Shown piece after piece: positions 29,301 through 32,104 of a DNA stretch of 32,104 nucleotides. A model generated the notes under the pieces. The model was not told where the DNA came from and ran no database searches. It saw only the letters and a list, made by a program, of their open reading frames with translations. The stretch's first letter is position 1; every line of letters starts with the position of its first letter. The DNA is taken from the NCBI GenBank assembly GCA_017464025.1, contig JAFUEI010000015.1, positions 1-32,104 on the forward strand, given 5' to 3'. The position numbers and the translations under genes were made by a program. This DNA is from Paludibacteraceae bacterium. Lineage in GTDB: Bacteria; Bacteroidota; Bacteroidia; Bacteroidales; Paludibacteraceae.

Positions 29301-31422
29301 TACCTTCAAAGGCTGGTACACGGAAGCCACGGGCGGCACGGCCGTAACCACCGCAACGACCGTCTCTGAAAGCACGACGTACTATGCGCAGTTCGGTGTG
29401 AACAGCTACAAGATCACATGGAAGGATGAAGACGGCACTGTTCTCAAGGAAGAAGATGTCGATTACGGCGAGACTCCTGCTTACGGCGAGACACCGACCA
29501 AGGCCGACAGCGAAGACGAGAGTTACAGCTTTGCCGGTTGGTCGCCGGCCATAGCGGCCGTAACCGGCGAGCAGACCTACACCTCCACCTACACCGGTAG
29601 CGAGCGTGCGGACTATAACGATGCTGACGGGACTCTTGACTTTGTGGACTGGGCCCTTGGATCGGGCAAATTGGCCTCATTCACGCTCAACATGAACGGC
29701 TACGTTGCTTCCACGCCGGGGACGAACTGGAAAGTGCAGGTAACGGGTATTGACAAAGCCTATCTGTCAGGCGACCGTGCGTCCGACCGCACGATGGAGG
29801 TGGATGTGGCATCACTGAACCTTGCCGCCGGCAGTCAGTTCGTCGTAAAAGCCTACTGCGGGGACAAGTGTGACAGCCGTCAGCACATAACGGTGCCGTA
29901 TATATATAGTGCAGCCACCACACTCTCCAGTCAGGGAAGTATAGCCCCGACAGCGATGCTGTACGTGAAGAGCGGCACGCTGACGGTGAACGGCAATATA
30001 GAGGTGAAAGACGTGGTAGTGAATGCGGGAGCGGAGCTCGTCATCAAGAGCGGGAAGACGCTGACGGTGACGGGTAGAATCGTGCTCCGCACCGAGGCGT
30101 GGCGCTCGGCCGTGCTGACGAACAACGGCACTCTCAGTTTCGGTTCGCTTGCGACGGGTAAGATGTACTACAGCCGTATTATGCGTGACAAGTCGGAGAC
30201 GTGGCAGATAGGCTTCCCGTTTGATGCGGATGTGGATGTGAGCAAAACCAACACGCTCTTCTCCAACGGCAAGTCGGCGCGGTTGGGCACGCACTTCGGC
30301 CTGATGTACTATGATGCGCAGTCACGTGCCGAAAACGGGAAGGGAGCGAACTGGATCGGCTGCAATCCGGCCACGTTCAAGACGATAAAGGGCAAGACGG
30401 GTTATCAGATCGTTTCCACGTCGGCCTACTATATGGAGTTCTTGTTCCCTGTGAGCTACAGCAAGGTGGCTGACGGCGCCACCATTGCCGTCACGGCCTA
30501 CAGCGGCAGTGCGGCCCCGATAGACCAAGGCTGGAACTACCTCGTCTCGCCCTACACGGGCCGCTTCACGTGCGAGGGTGATCCTTCGGAGCGCATCAAG
30601 CTCTGCGAGCTGTATGACGACAACAAGAACTTCCACCAGTTTGTGCCGGAGCAGATACTGCCTGCCATGCCGTTCTACTATCAGGCGACCGAGACAGGCA
30701 AGCTGACGTTCTCGAGCGACATCGCCTTCTCGAAGGCTCCGGGCCGCGATGCGGCGGCAAGGACGCAGTGGCTGCAGGTGCTGTATGGCGACAGCCGGTA
30801 TGTAGAGGACGAGGCCACGATATTCCTGCATCCGGAGAAGTTCAGCGACGGCATGGACAGCCGCTACGAGACGGGCAAGCTGTCCACCTCGGGGACGCGT
30901 CCGTTCGTGTGGAGCACGCTGCCTTACGGCGATATGGCCATCGCCGCCCTCACCGACAGCATGGCCGAGAGGCGCATCCCGCTCACGGTGTATGCTCCCG
31001 CGGCCGGTGAGATGTACTTCTCGCTGCGGGCGAACGACTGGCAGGACCGTCTGGAGGCGCTCTATCTGTACGACGAGCAGACAGGCAGCGTTGTTGACCT
31101 GTTGTGGGCCGACTACACCTACGACGCCGCGGCGGGCACCGTGCGTGACCGCTTCTTCCTGCAGCCGGTGTTCAGCAGCCGGAAGGTGACGACCGGTATG
31201 GCCGAGGACGGCAGCGCAGAGAGCACGCTGAGCATCTGGCGGTCGGGCAAGACGCTGTGGGTAGCGGCCGAGCCGGGCGCAGAGGTATATTGTTTTGACG
31301 CGGTAGGGCGCCTTATCGGCAAGGGCGTGGCGGCCGCCGAAAGGTTGCACTTTGAGGTGCCGGCAGACGGCGTATATCTGATACAGGCCGGAACAGAGGT
31401 AAGGAGAGTGATGATAAAATAG
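14275..31422 (+). CDS. Giant secreted beta-solenoid surface protein (5,715 aa) with InlB-type repeats and T9SS-like tail
   Basis: An open frame of 17.1 kb with no internal stop. Residues 1-28 are a signal peptide with cleavage after ALA. Two divergent InlB B-repeats (Listeria-Bacteroides type) lie at about 70-145 and 152-232, each with the F-x-GWY core. An N-terminal beta-helix-like region follows (about 240-720), then a linker with YDG/W-rich segments. Seven large modules begin near residues 943, 1510, 2113, 2679, 3269, 3815 and 4417. Each has a head (AEV...Y..., TLDLNG, LTITDxS), a ladder of NGGT-type rungs about 25 residues apart and a closing GGYYNERSGT-like segment. InlB-type linkers lie at four of six junctions, and two more follow the last module (about 4968-5110). 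Residues 5112-5650 are a beta-rich C-terminal region, and 5650-5715 resemble a T9SS type-A sorting domain. I infer a cell-surface or released adhesin or matrix protein; no enzymatic motif is seen. Probably cotranscribed with 31430. Confidence 0.9.
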   Translation: MRTSKRIWVIVLLAITGLSFTGVEEALAGNAYSDGRAYLRQGSPQNAGKVYVSTSSSTPAASAYKTCNTVQTSESTTPCATAQVEGENKKTTYHFWAQANTGYKFTGWYTSTGTLATTDVHYSGSVTSGTAGGSDTHAYLDMHASFIKIIQMSFVRPENGSFTINHNGSEVANYASFTLDGTVRLTALPADGYKLRGWYTTTNGGATKSYFAFGTTCEPNFTSNVTIGADFVPDDGKATFWNQNTNKIYTNLNTANTEALSGHVIVVVSDGVLGAGTYTIKSGVTLLIPYNETYNLMTTPKVQHYGSASSAPALSAFRKLTLAAGAVINCSGNICIGGQQTAVNGGNPTSQVCGAAGVLDLSRGGIINMNSGSNLYAWGFVKGQDMDQGNNTSASGVGEINANNGATIWEDFQCGEWRGGTASSTIYSNKGSWKFFPFQSYTIQNIEAPVNYVYGSNLKCHWAVFGNGSTFTVTFPLVASSGSLFTLASGATLRKWYDPTTDRVCYELGGGTSLGALNLNVLGESISSSDYNLPIPANMHIILKSGNTLTISKPMTAHAGAVVEVKSGATLKINAKVYMYDADDWDTYCMYAYYYRTYKNLTTHYDRGTGTSKANLEDATLIVDGTVNVGAQMLYATAHGASIIGNGGGTFIYNTLPSNTTMVQCKVLSDRVNVNIRSANLKNDNESFTKGIESTTFKNINGRWFTNAASTIKSNKTYDFTYIKSGDVYGTGGTNTTVSACYSKDKTGLALCDKWANVKADACDNWWVGIDDGHLYNYTLNNAWHQYIKTGSVTTGTGEDAVTTDSYAGSDDKTYNRQDCDITQDGTIDGNCLYTIGGVKKALVNGSFIAVEKNTADEAYHKVGATTTYYICFDGCVWHPATKVSGKEKAYTVDGTIYIWYDGAWLAVQNDATVGLYYSLSSTNVKIYYEYAGSAWTLATPVAEVVTSAGTEQVYALATAITKAKAGGTNVTIRLLKNMTISSAFTYDGANNCSLDLNGYTLTGTITSMIKINNASATLIIKDQSGAGTGKVYANFSRSDDHIYGINVTKGHLIINSGTVHIENTHASKGAVGVIVYSGYKCTVNGGMIEVVSKGASYGVSTQSSTTPVVNINGGTIDVTSTGTVDKLVSGIYSQGGTINVNGGTINAHSTSSKYVYAINLTNGNSTLTTTGGTIKASAASIDYGVYVTAGSTATINGGTITATTTSGTPRGVISYGTTTISGGTITATAGSSDARGVFVANNGTTINNGAVITANANSDARALYYGNTTPTVTVNGGTFTAQTLSTTGAYGVYAEKGTGTINDGTFNVTAKTSNAYGMYVTTTNTPKLTVNGGKFKVASNAASPTNILLCNNAAATADFIINGGYYNLAKNENVTTGTEDGYTTYPNLSIAKYKASGKLVKELDATVEASLKTEGYGCKVAGKEYIVTWCKMGGNTGSNILKTEKWESGKVPVWTGPDPDLNSTGVTRVFAGWNTGTWNGGTAYPLGTPLPAITDHDVTYYAINRPIYAEVIAGGKTTPYTDINTAFNAAMAYTNATIRVRTQLGTEASISNGRQLVFNPENANSIITLDLNGLSWTMGNNADATLNKNIYLSVAPTKANCKLIITDNSASGNGYLMNKHAYNGTLYCVDVANGGELILQGGGLRASNTSDVSAAKYGAAVNVANGGKFTMTGGTVYSTDAYSPRGVNVSVGGTADIAGGTIEAVSTGGNAYGLLPYGTVSVGGTAHIKATAATSLAYATQTQGTLTVNGGTFEAKAASGTRGLFAHAGGKITVDGNPIVKTEVTSGSEAYAAYSNGANSELVINGGSFTSTGISTSGSIMGVRAVSDGVVTVNDGTFTLNGGNNWTFGAFAQSGTINLNGGEFTINQPSGSNVEAVRVYPTGVCNISGGTYTVTRDGAGNALCSMGGTTNITGNPVFNAYYGINVGGAVVAAGDLTATVVVDGGTYNTQSWGVQSIITSRNEATLTGSITGDVTIWDGKFKAQKTGYFVLGNTSPTECLKIRGGWYSNNSNGKLATGSGNYVVSPSTVQTLTSGAEFDAGYKYHVLAKYNVTFLVNGSSTVTQYNRNETPDFGSTPAINDGNTWEFVGWSPEIAPVTTDVTYTAVFKKYEAEIIRLGASSGKKYEHFTDAWTDALKLENCTIRILSNTDVATQLQYNPAPPAGTTETDEEYFTNATTTLDLNNHTLAYTGTADRFLIVNKAGSVLTVTDNSTAKGGKLDFTKSYNGNLLCTVVQNGELVLEGGQISAQNTYDGKASRAVMPLANAVFTVNGGKVQAKAKTDARAINNDGNATVNITGGTIYASTEYATDTWGASAFGVVMWNTGTTNISGNPTITVEAASSATGVYAYGTTGKINIDGGTINATTKTAGSARCVQSANNGTVVINDGTFTARTATTAAFGAYADTNGKMTINGGVFDAQNALGNTSEIWNIEGLRVAAGANVTVNGGTFTASKGASPMAVGVRGGTTTINGGTFNSTRGLYAMGYADATQTATVTINGGTFIGTAEAVRVESMSRDVKDGDGNITATYKAYSNVTVNGGYFYSTGSSIISLNQKSGVTNSTLVLNGGKYCEKSGTTYRDQIKARKGATTSDPIAINETVEGRKYVYELRTPFTVTWKGGTSYTQTETVQSGTTPTNNECTSFVKSDGKTYYFTGWTPTPAPVYGDVTYEAEGAYYEAEVKIGNGGWTKYADFNEAWEAVQNSSNATTQIKLLNNVELADKILYKPTVAKARTTFDLNNFTLSIGGTADRLMEFNKTDAILTITDGSEAKGGTLSITRTSAASIYTVVVSSGELKMTGGRIYAQNDQNDANWHPAIAVYVAGSDNAKLTMTGGTVESNAKYLAYGVQSYGITNITGGTIKATSPGLNNGSSAYAVGLYSVQRTTTFGGTAKIEVSGLKTSYGVMANGWISNDGKTIYNSTLNITGGTIDVTATNSNAVGIQVNATSKLVSETYYGAHGVINVSGGTINVKCSASSATQVFGAQVSASRQFDEATPHNMLLDEKGELNISGGTFTVDTRNNGAWVSNGGNVDMLRSWGTLNVTGGNFTIYQNSAPVGVSCYRNKATVSGNPVFNIYGNDRAYGVEAGPWNSEGYCDADAANNLAEIEVNGGTFNVNAKSGLTIGAWAYGGISANNATTGTGAGYAMNAKVTVNGGEFICYNPTANNSRIFRQENTRTGTYGTATAELIVNGGKFKPLAGAAEPYTSTGTHNVTLPDNNDKHTLLTGGYYVTNTELATHVADTCVVRALTEADAEYADGYRYAIGVNYVAQVKVGSTVKKYTLMKNAFDYFATVNNATLTVLDDCNFDMGDKFYNFIPAMANWVGKLDLNNHKITGITTTDRFFNCNSGNVKTFTITDSSAEKGGEFYYESAYSAGTTYGFLFYKGTYNLNAGTLHLKKTVAQGALAVRIGDGSYDAATPFNMTGGKIICEGGSSVTGIANYGSVNISGGEVNITSTASTWLNAITNYAHNSKASELTISGASTKIIAKAASGAQAINMSGLNTTTISGGTISATVSDKTARGILATAGTATISGSPEFTVTATTSGASGILINGSATIDISGTPEFKVTAGTSAYGIKSEATSTTTIAGGTFNVTTSGTGSWGLHVQNETNASVINVTGGTFNVQTTTPATSQTWYNIEGMRIYSGASSVMNISGGTFNVTNNCKGTSAATGVRTFDGTVNLSGTVTINANQCFRISDTYISNTTAYVNVSGGTFNSNSLGIYTNEKTSGENKNSSSFTITGGKFKSATANHIDTSSPASLLHIQGGFFNERSGTNSKTNLEKYVSDPYEVFTLEDGDANKAAGYAYEVCEKRVAKVKTGSTTTYYTTVLAAMNYARTVANPTITILHDCTLTARWNLSSAIDNWQGILDLNGKTVTGTGTTYGVIDVTKAGTKLTIRDSSAGQTGKLTHEEANNAHWGVNVNNNAELVLESGTIYVKNTKSDATSNTVGVCINSAGGKFTMSGGKIEVHSALSALGLYLFGSGTTNITGGKIKAATDLNPESLGNTARGILHAVAHTLTISTTDSIIATANSDAVGYYLNVASQTLTIGGTTKISANAANTAYGVRLEKASTINIGGNVVIDATAKAETSYAAYQTSGTITISESATLTAKADHNAYGVYATGSASTANVSGGTITAHVVTEGASLGVYAVSSAKANITGGTIYGKSDKASASNVSPVRTGQNATMTIDGGIFDGTGFQAVSIRGGTTTINGGTFTAKEGIRAMDWADANGIKGTLNINGGEFNATSVALHISSKSNSDPVRTGSAKVTVNGGKFKSTGTNMIQFDATPSGAAASSLQITGGYYNERSGTTFKDQIQTYCVAPKHAIELTAAEKTAIGSDYSYKVVDAYTLTWDVNGGNALTGTYTSGILEVGAPITKPADPTREGYTFNGWDTTPATVMPAANTTYTAQWSLNVAEVTINGTSTIYTTLAAAFAAANASKTYEPTIKILQDISDITTAISYTGTKNCTLNLNGHTVAGTVTKMLTINTAAKFTIDDSTADKLGKISLTANINDRAYGLYITKGEVNLKAGTIYSKNTHTYSDAAENENSAATAVFVTKSQKFIMDGGIVESESQHGSYAIYASQTGTTTITINDGLVKGHTNSSTTAAGIYTYAGGLTVNGGTIIGHAWTSTAYGVYVRGAATLNGGTIEATNDTISSKGSTTTIGIYARGTITIPSTSTVNVLAKSRTNKSYAVYAYSGSTGHTIAGGTFTAISKTGNTAYGIISTGDITVSGGTFNVSAATTTSTITTVPAGIYATRGTVTVNGNPTFKVTSGAARAYGVFAYGTIGDTGTDKYSGTININGGTFNVTSTTTTAYGAYAGLITKTVEEAEGNTAGTHYMPGIISITDGTFNVKATTTKAYGIVVAAAQSESGAVGTTTKYPTATITGGNFKVESGNDANATAYAMNNDATAEYLIVQGGKYSTKAISATVNIEGKYTAPKKSCNYYVFPLIGETPYNYEVAEGAVVTWNATQNGGTTGATTTVVKKGTALSTQLASMPEATRAGYTFKGWYTEATGGTAVTTATTVSESTTYYAQFGVNSYKITWKDEDGTVLKEEDVDYGETPAYGETPTKADSEDESYSFAGWSPAIAAVTGEQTYTSTYTGSERADYNDADGTLDFVDWALGSGKLASFTLNMNGYVASTPGTNWKVQVTGIDKAYLSGDRASDRTMEVDVASLNLAAGSQFVVKAYCGDKCDSRQHITVPYIYSAATTLSSQGSIAPTAMLYVKSGTLTVNGNIEVKDVVVNAGAELVIKSGKTLTVTGRIVLRTEAWRSAVLTNNGTLSFGSLATGKMYYSRIMRDKSETWQIGFPFDADVDVSKTNTLFSNGKSARLGTHFGLMYYDAQSRAENGKGANWIGCNPATFKTIKGKTGYQIVSTSAYYMEFLFPVSYSKVADGATIAVTAYSGSAAPIDQGWNYLVSPYTGRFTCEGDPSERIKLCELYDDNKNFHQFVPEQILPAMPFYYQATETGKLTFSSDIAFSKAPGRDAAARTQWLQVLYGDSRYVEDEATIFLHPEKFSDGMDSRYETGKLSTSGTRPFVWSTLPYGDMAIAALTDSMAERRIPLTVYAPAAGEMYFSLRANDWQDRLEALYLYDEQTGSVVDLLWADYTYDAAAGTVRDRFFLQPVFSSRKVTTGMAEDGSAESTLSIWRSGKTLWVAAEPGAEVYCFDAVGRLIGKGVAAAERLHFEVPADGVYLIQAGTEVRRVMIK
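17101..29165 (+). repeat. Seven large protein-level modules of about 546-603 residues
   Basis: Module heads start at nt 17101, 18802, 20611, 22309, 24079, 25717 and 27523, i.e. spacings of 1701, 1809, 1698, 1770, 1638 and 1806 nt. Each begins with AEV-like residues, a Tyr-Thr segment, an Ala-rich helix-like stretch, an N-x-T-I-x-x-L strand, LDLNG or LDLNN, and an LTITD-S-GG core, then solenoid rungs. The repeats are diverged at DNA level, so this is an old array rather than a recent tandem duplication. Confidence 0.85.
29176..29607 (+). other. Tandem InlB B-repeat (Flg_new) region
   Basis: Two consecutive Listeria-Bacteroides repeats (residues about 4968-5110) with the cores RAGYTFKGWYTEATGG and SYSFAGWSPAIAAVTG, each ending in a TYxAxF or TYTSTY strand. 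They separate the solenoid from the C-terminal region. Confidence 0.82.
31222..31419 (+). other. T9SS type-A-like C-terminal sorting domain
   Basis: The last 66 residues show the pattern of the Por secretion-tail family: LSIWRSGKTLWV strand, EVYCFDAVGRLI (equivalent of VYDLLGR), a VPADGVYLIQ turn (P-x-G-x-Y) and a final basic VRRVMIK. This signal directs Bacteroidota cargo through the type IX secretion system. No T9SS component gene is in the window, so activity depends on the rest of the genome. Confidence 0.78.
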
Positions 31423-31429
31423 GAGAGAG

Positions 31430-32083
31430 ATGAGGATAAACAGCATATACAGGAAAGCAAAGGGCATGAGATACGGGCGCGGGATAGTGACGGCACTGCT
31501 GTTGGTGGCGGGTATGTCGGCGCAGGGTGTGGTGCACAGAACGAGTGACAGCGGTCCGGCCTATCATAGTCCTTACGGGGAGCAATACAGCGGTTCTTTC
31601 CTGCCGCAGGCGGGTGTGAGTCCGCAGGCGAGCGACCAACGGGGCGGGTACGGCCCGTACGGGAATGTTTATGGCGGCCGGTACGGTGCGGCAATTCCGC
31701 AGGGTCAGGCATCGGGCTCCCGCGCATACGGAACGGGCCGGCGGTACAGCGGGCCGGGGCATCTGAGCGGGAGCAGTATGGCTCATCAAGGCACCGGCGG
31801 ATATGGCGGCGTGATGCGCCGTGTGTTAGTATGGGACCCGGAGACGGAGACGTATGTGGATGACGGGACGGGGCCGGCATCGGGCAGCGGTGAGCCGACG
31901 ACGAGCGGGACGTATGTAGGAGAGACCGCGACAGGCACGGACGGCCGGCAATACAGATGGACGCTTGACGGCTGGGTGCTGAACACGACGTCGGAGGCAG
32001 ATCTGCCGTTAGGGGACGGCCTGTGGCTGCTGCTTCTGCCGGCAGGGGTGTATGCGTTTGGCCGAAGGAAGAGGATGAGGTAA
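31430..32083 (+). CDS. Small Gly/Tyr-rich secreted protein with PLGDG-TM-Arg C-terminus
   Basis: A 217-residue protein I cannot assign to a named family. The N-terminus has a signal sequence (GIVTALLLVAGMSAQG). The M at residue 13 (nt 31466) gives a more compact signal peptide and is an equally good start. Residues 40-125 are low-complexity, rich in Gly, Tyr, Ser and Gln (GGYGPYGNVYGGRYGA). A short conserved-looking part follows (RRVLVWDPETETYVDDG, then GRQYRWTLDGWVL). The C-terminus is tripartite: LPLGDG, about 14 mostly hydrophobic residues, then RRKRMR. That arrangement resembles exosortase, rhombosortase or sortase substrates. It starts 7 bp after the giant gene's stop, so it is almost certainly cotranscribed; I infer that it works with the giant protein at the cell surface. 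Confidence 0.75.
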   Translation: MRINSIYRKAKGMRYGRGIVTALLLVAGMSAQGVVHRTSDSGPAYHSPYGEQYSGSFLPQAGVSPQASDQRGGYGPYGNVYGGRYGAAIPQGQASGSRAYGTGRRYSGPGHLSGSSMAHQGTGGYGGVMRRVLVWDPETETYVDDGTGPASGSGEPTTSGTYVGETATGTDGRQYRWTLDGWVLNTTSEADLPLGDGLWLLLLPAGVYAFGRRKRMR

Positions 32084-32104
32084 AGGTTGAGGTTGAGGTT
32101 GAGG
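32084..32104. repeat. Hexanucleotide tandem repeat at window end
   Basis: AGGTTG is repeated three and a half times directly after the stop codon and runs off the window, so its full length is unknown. Confidence 0.85.

Noticed and set aside
29430-29520. Asp/Glu-rich DEDGTVLKEEDVDYG segment as a dockerin or EF-hand-like calcium site
   Set aside because: The spacing does not match DxDxDG loops and the segment lies within the second terminal InlB-type repeat.
14275-31422. Several separate genes or assembly-fused ORFs instead of one giant gene
   Set aside because: The frame is open throughout, module boundaries are in frame and regular, and a signal peptide and sorting tail occur only at the two ends. 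Misassembly of repeats could still alter the module count.
30322-31467. 381-codon minus-strand ORF opposite the 3' end of the giant gene
   Set aside because: It mirrors the codon pattern of the plus-strand gene, has no domain-like sequence, and the plus-strand frame carries a clear T9SS-like tail.

Overview
The window comes from a Bacteroidota genome, most likely order Bacteroidales. Several intergenic gaps carry the Bacteroidetes-type promoter (-33 TTTG-like box, 18-21 bp spacer, -7 box TAnnTTTG). Shine-Dalgarno sequences are mostly absent. The gene content is typical of the group: DUF5606, an M13 lipoprotein peptidase, a DUF4105/Lnb-type membrane protein, and a T9SS-type C-terminal tail. 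I see no rRNA, tRNA, CRISPR array, transposase or phage gene.

Left part (1-10761) is housekeeping. It holds an M13 peptidase lipoprotein and an SH3/NlpC-P60 peptidase on the + strand. Convergent to these are elongation factor P and a sirtuin on the - strand. A second + cluster follows (DUF5606, Nif3-like protein, coiled-coil zinc-ribbon protein), then a third (thymidine kinase, PriA, CPBP protease) with touching or near-touching genes. The sirtuin and DUF5606 genes are divergent and their promoters overlap physically.

Middle part (10866-14229) has an unusual membrane-spanning regulator: a periplasmic sugar-binding-type domain, one transmembrane helix and a cytoplasmic AraC-type DNA-binding domain, with no histidine kinase. 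A 544-bp non-coding stretch (12372-12915) follows. It holds a consensus promoter, two copies of a 35-bp repeat with a perfect palindrome, and two tandem minus-strand intrinsic terminators. Next comes a DUF4105/Lnb-like membrane protein with an in-frame 36-bp minisatellite just after its signal sequence.

Right part (14275-32083) is dominated by one 17.1-kb gene for a 5,715-residue secreted protein. It has a signal peptide, two divergent InlB-type repeats, an N-terminal beta-helix-like region, seven large modules of about 550-600 residues built from a roughly 25-residue NGGT/YGVY solenoid repeat, InlB-type linkers, a C-terminal beta-rich region and a T9SS type-A-like sorting tail. Seven bases downstream lies a small Gly/Tyr-rich secreted protein. 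It ends in a PLGDG motif, a hydrophobic segment and a basic tail, which looks like a tripartite surface-sorting signal. The last two genes, possibly with the DUF4105 gene, look like one transcription unit for a very large surface structure, and this is the most interesting part of the window.
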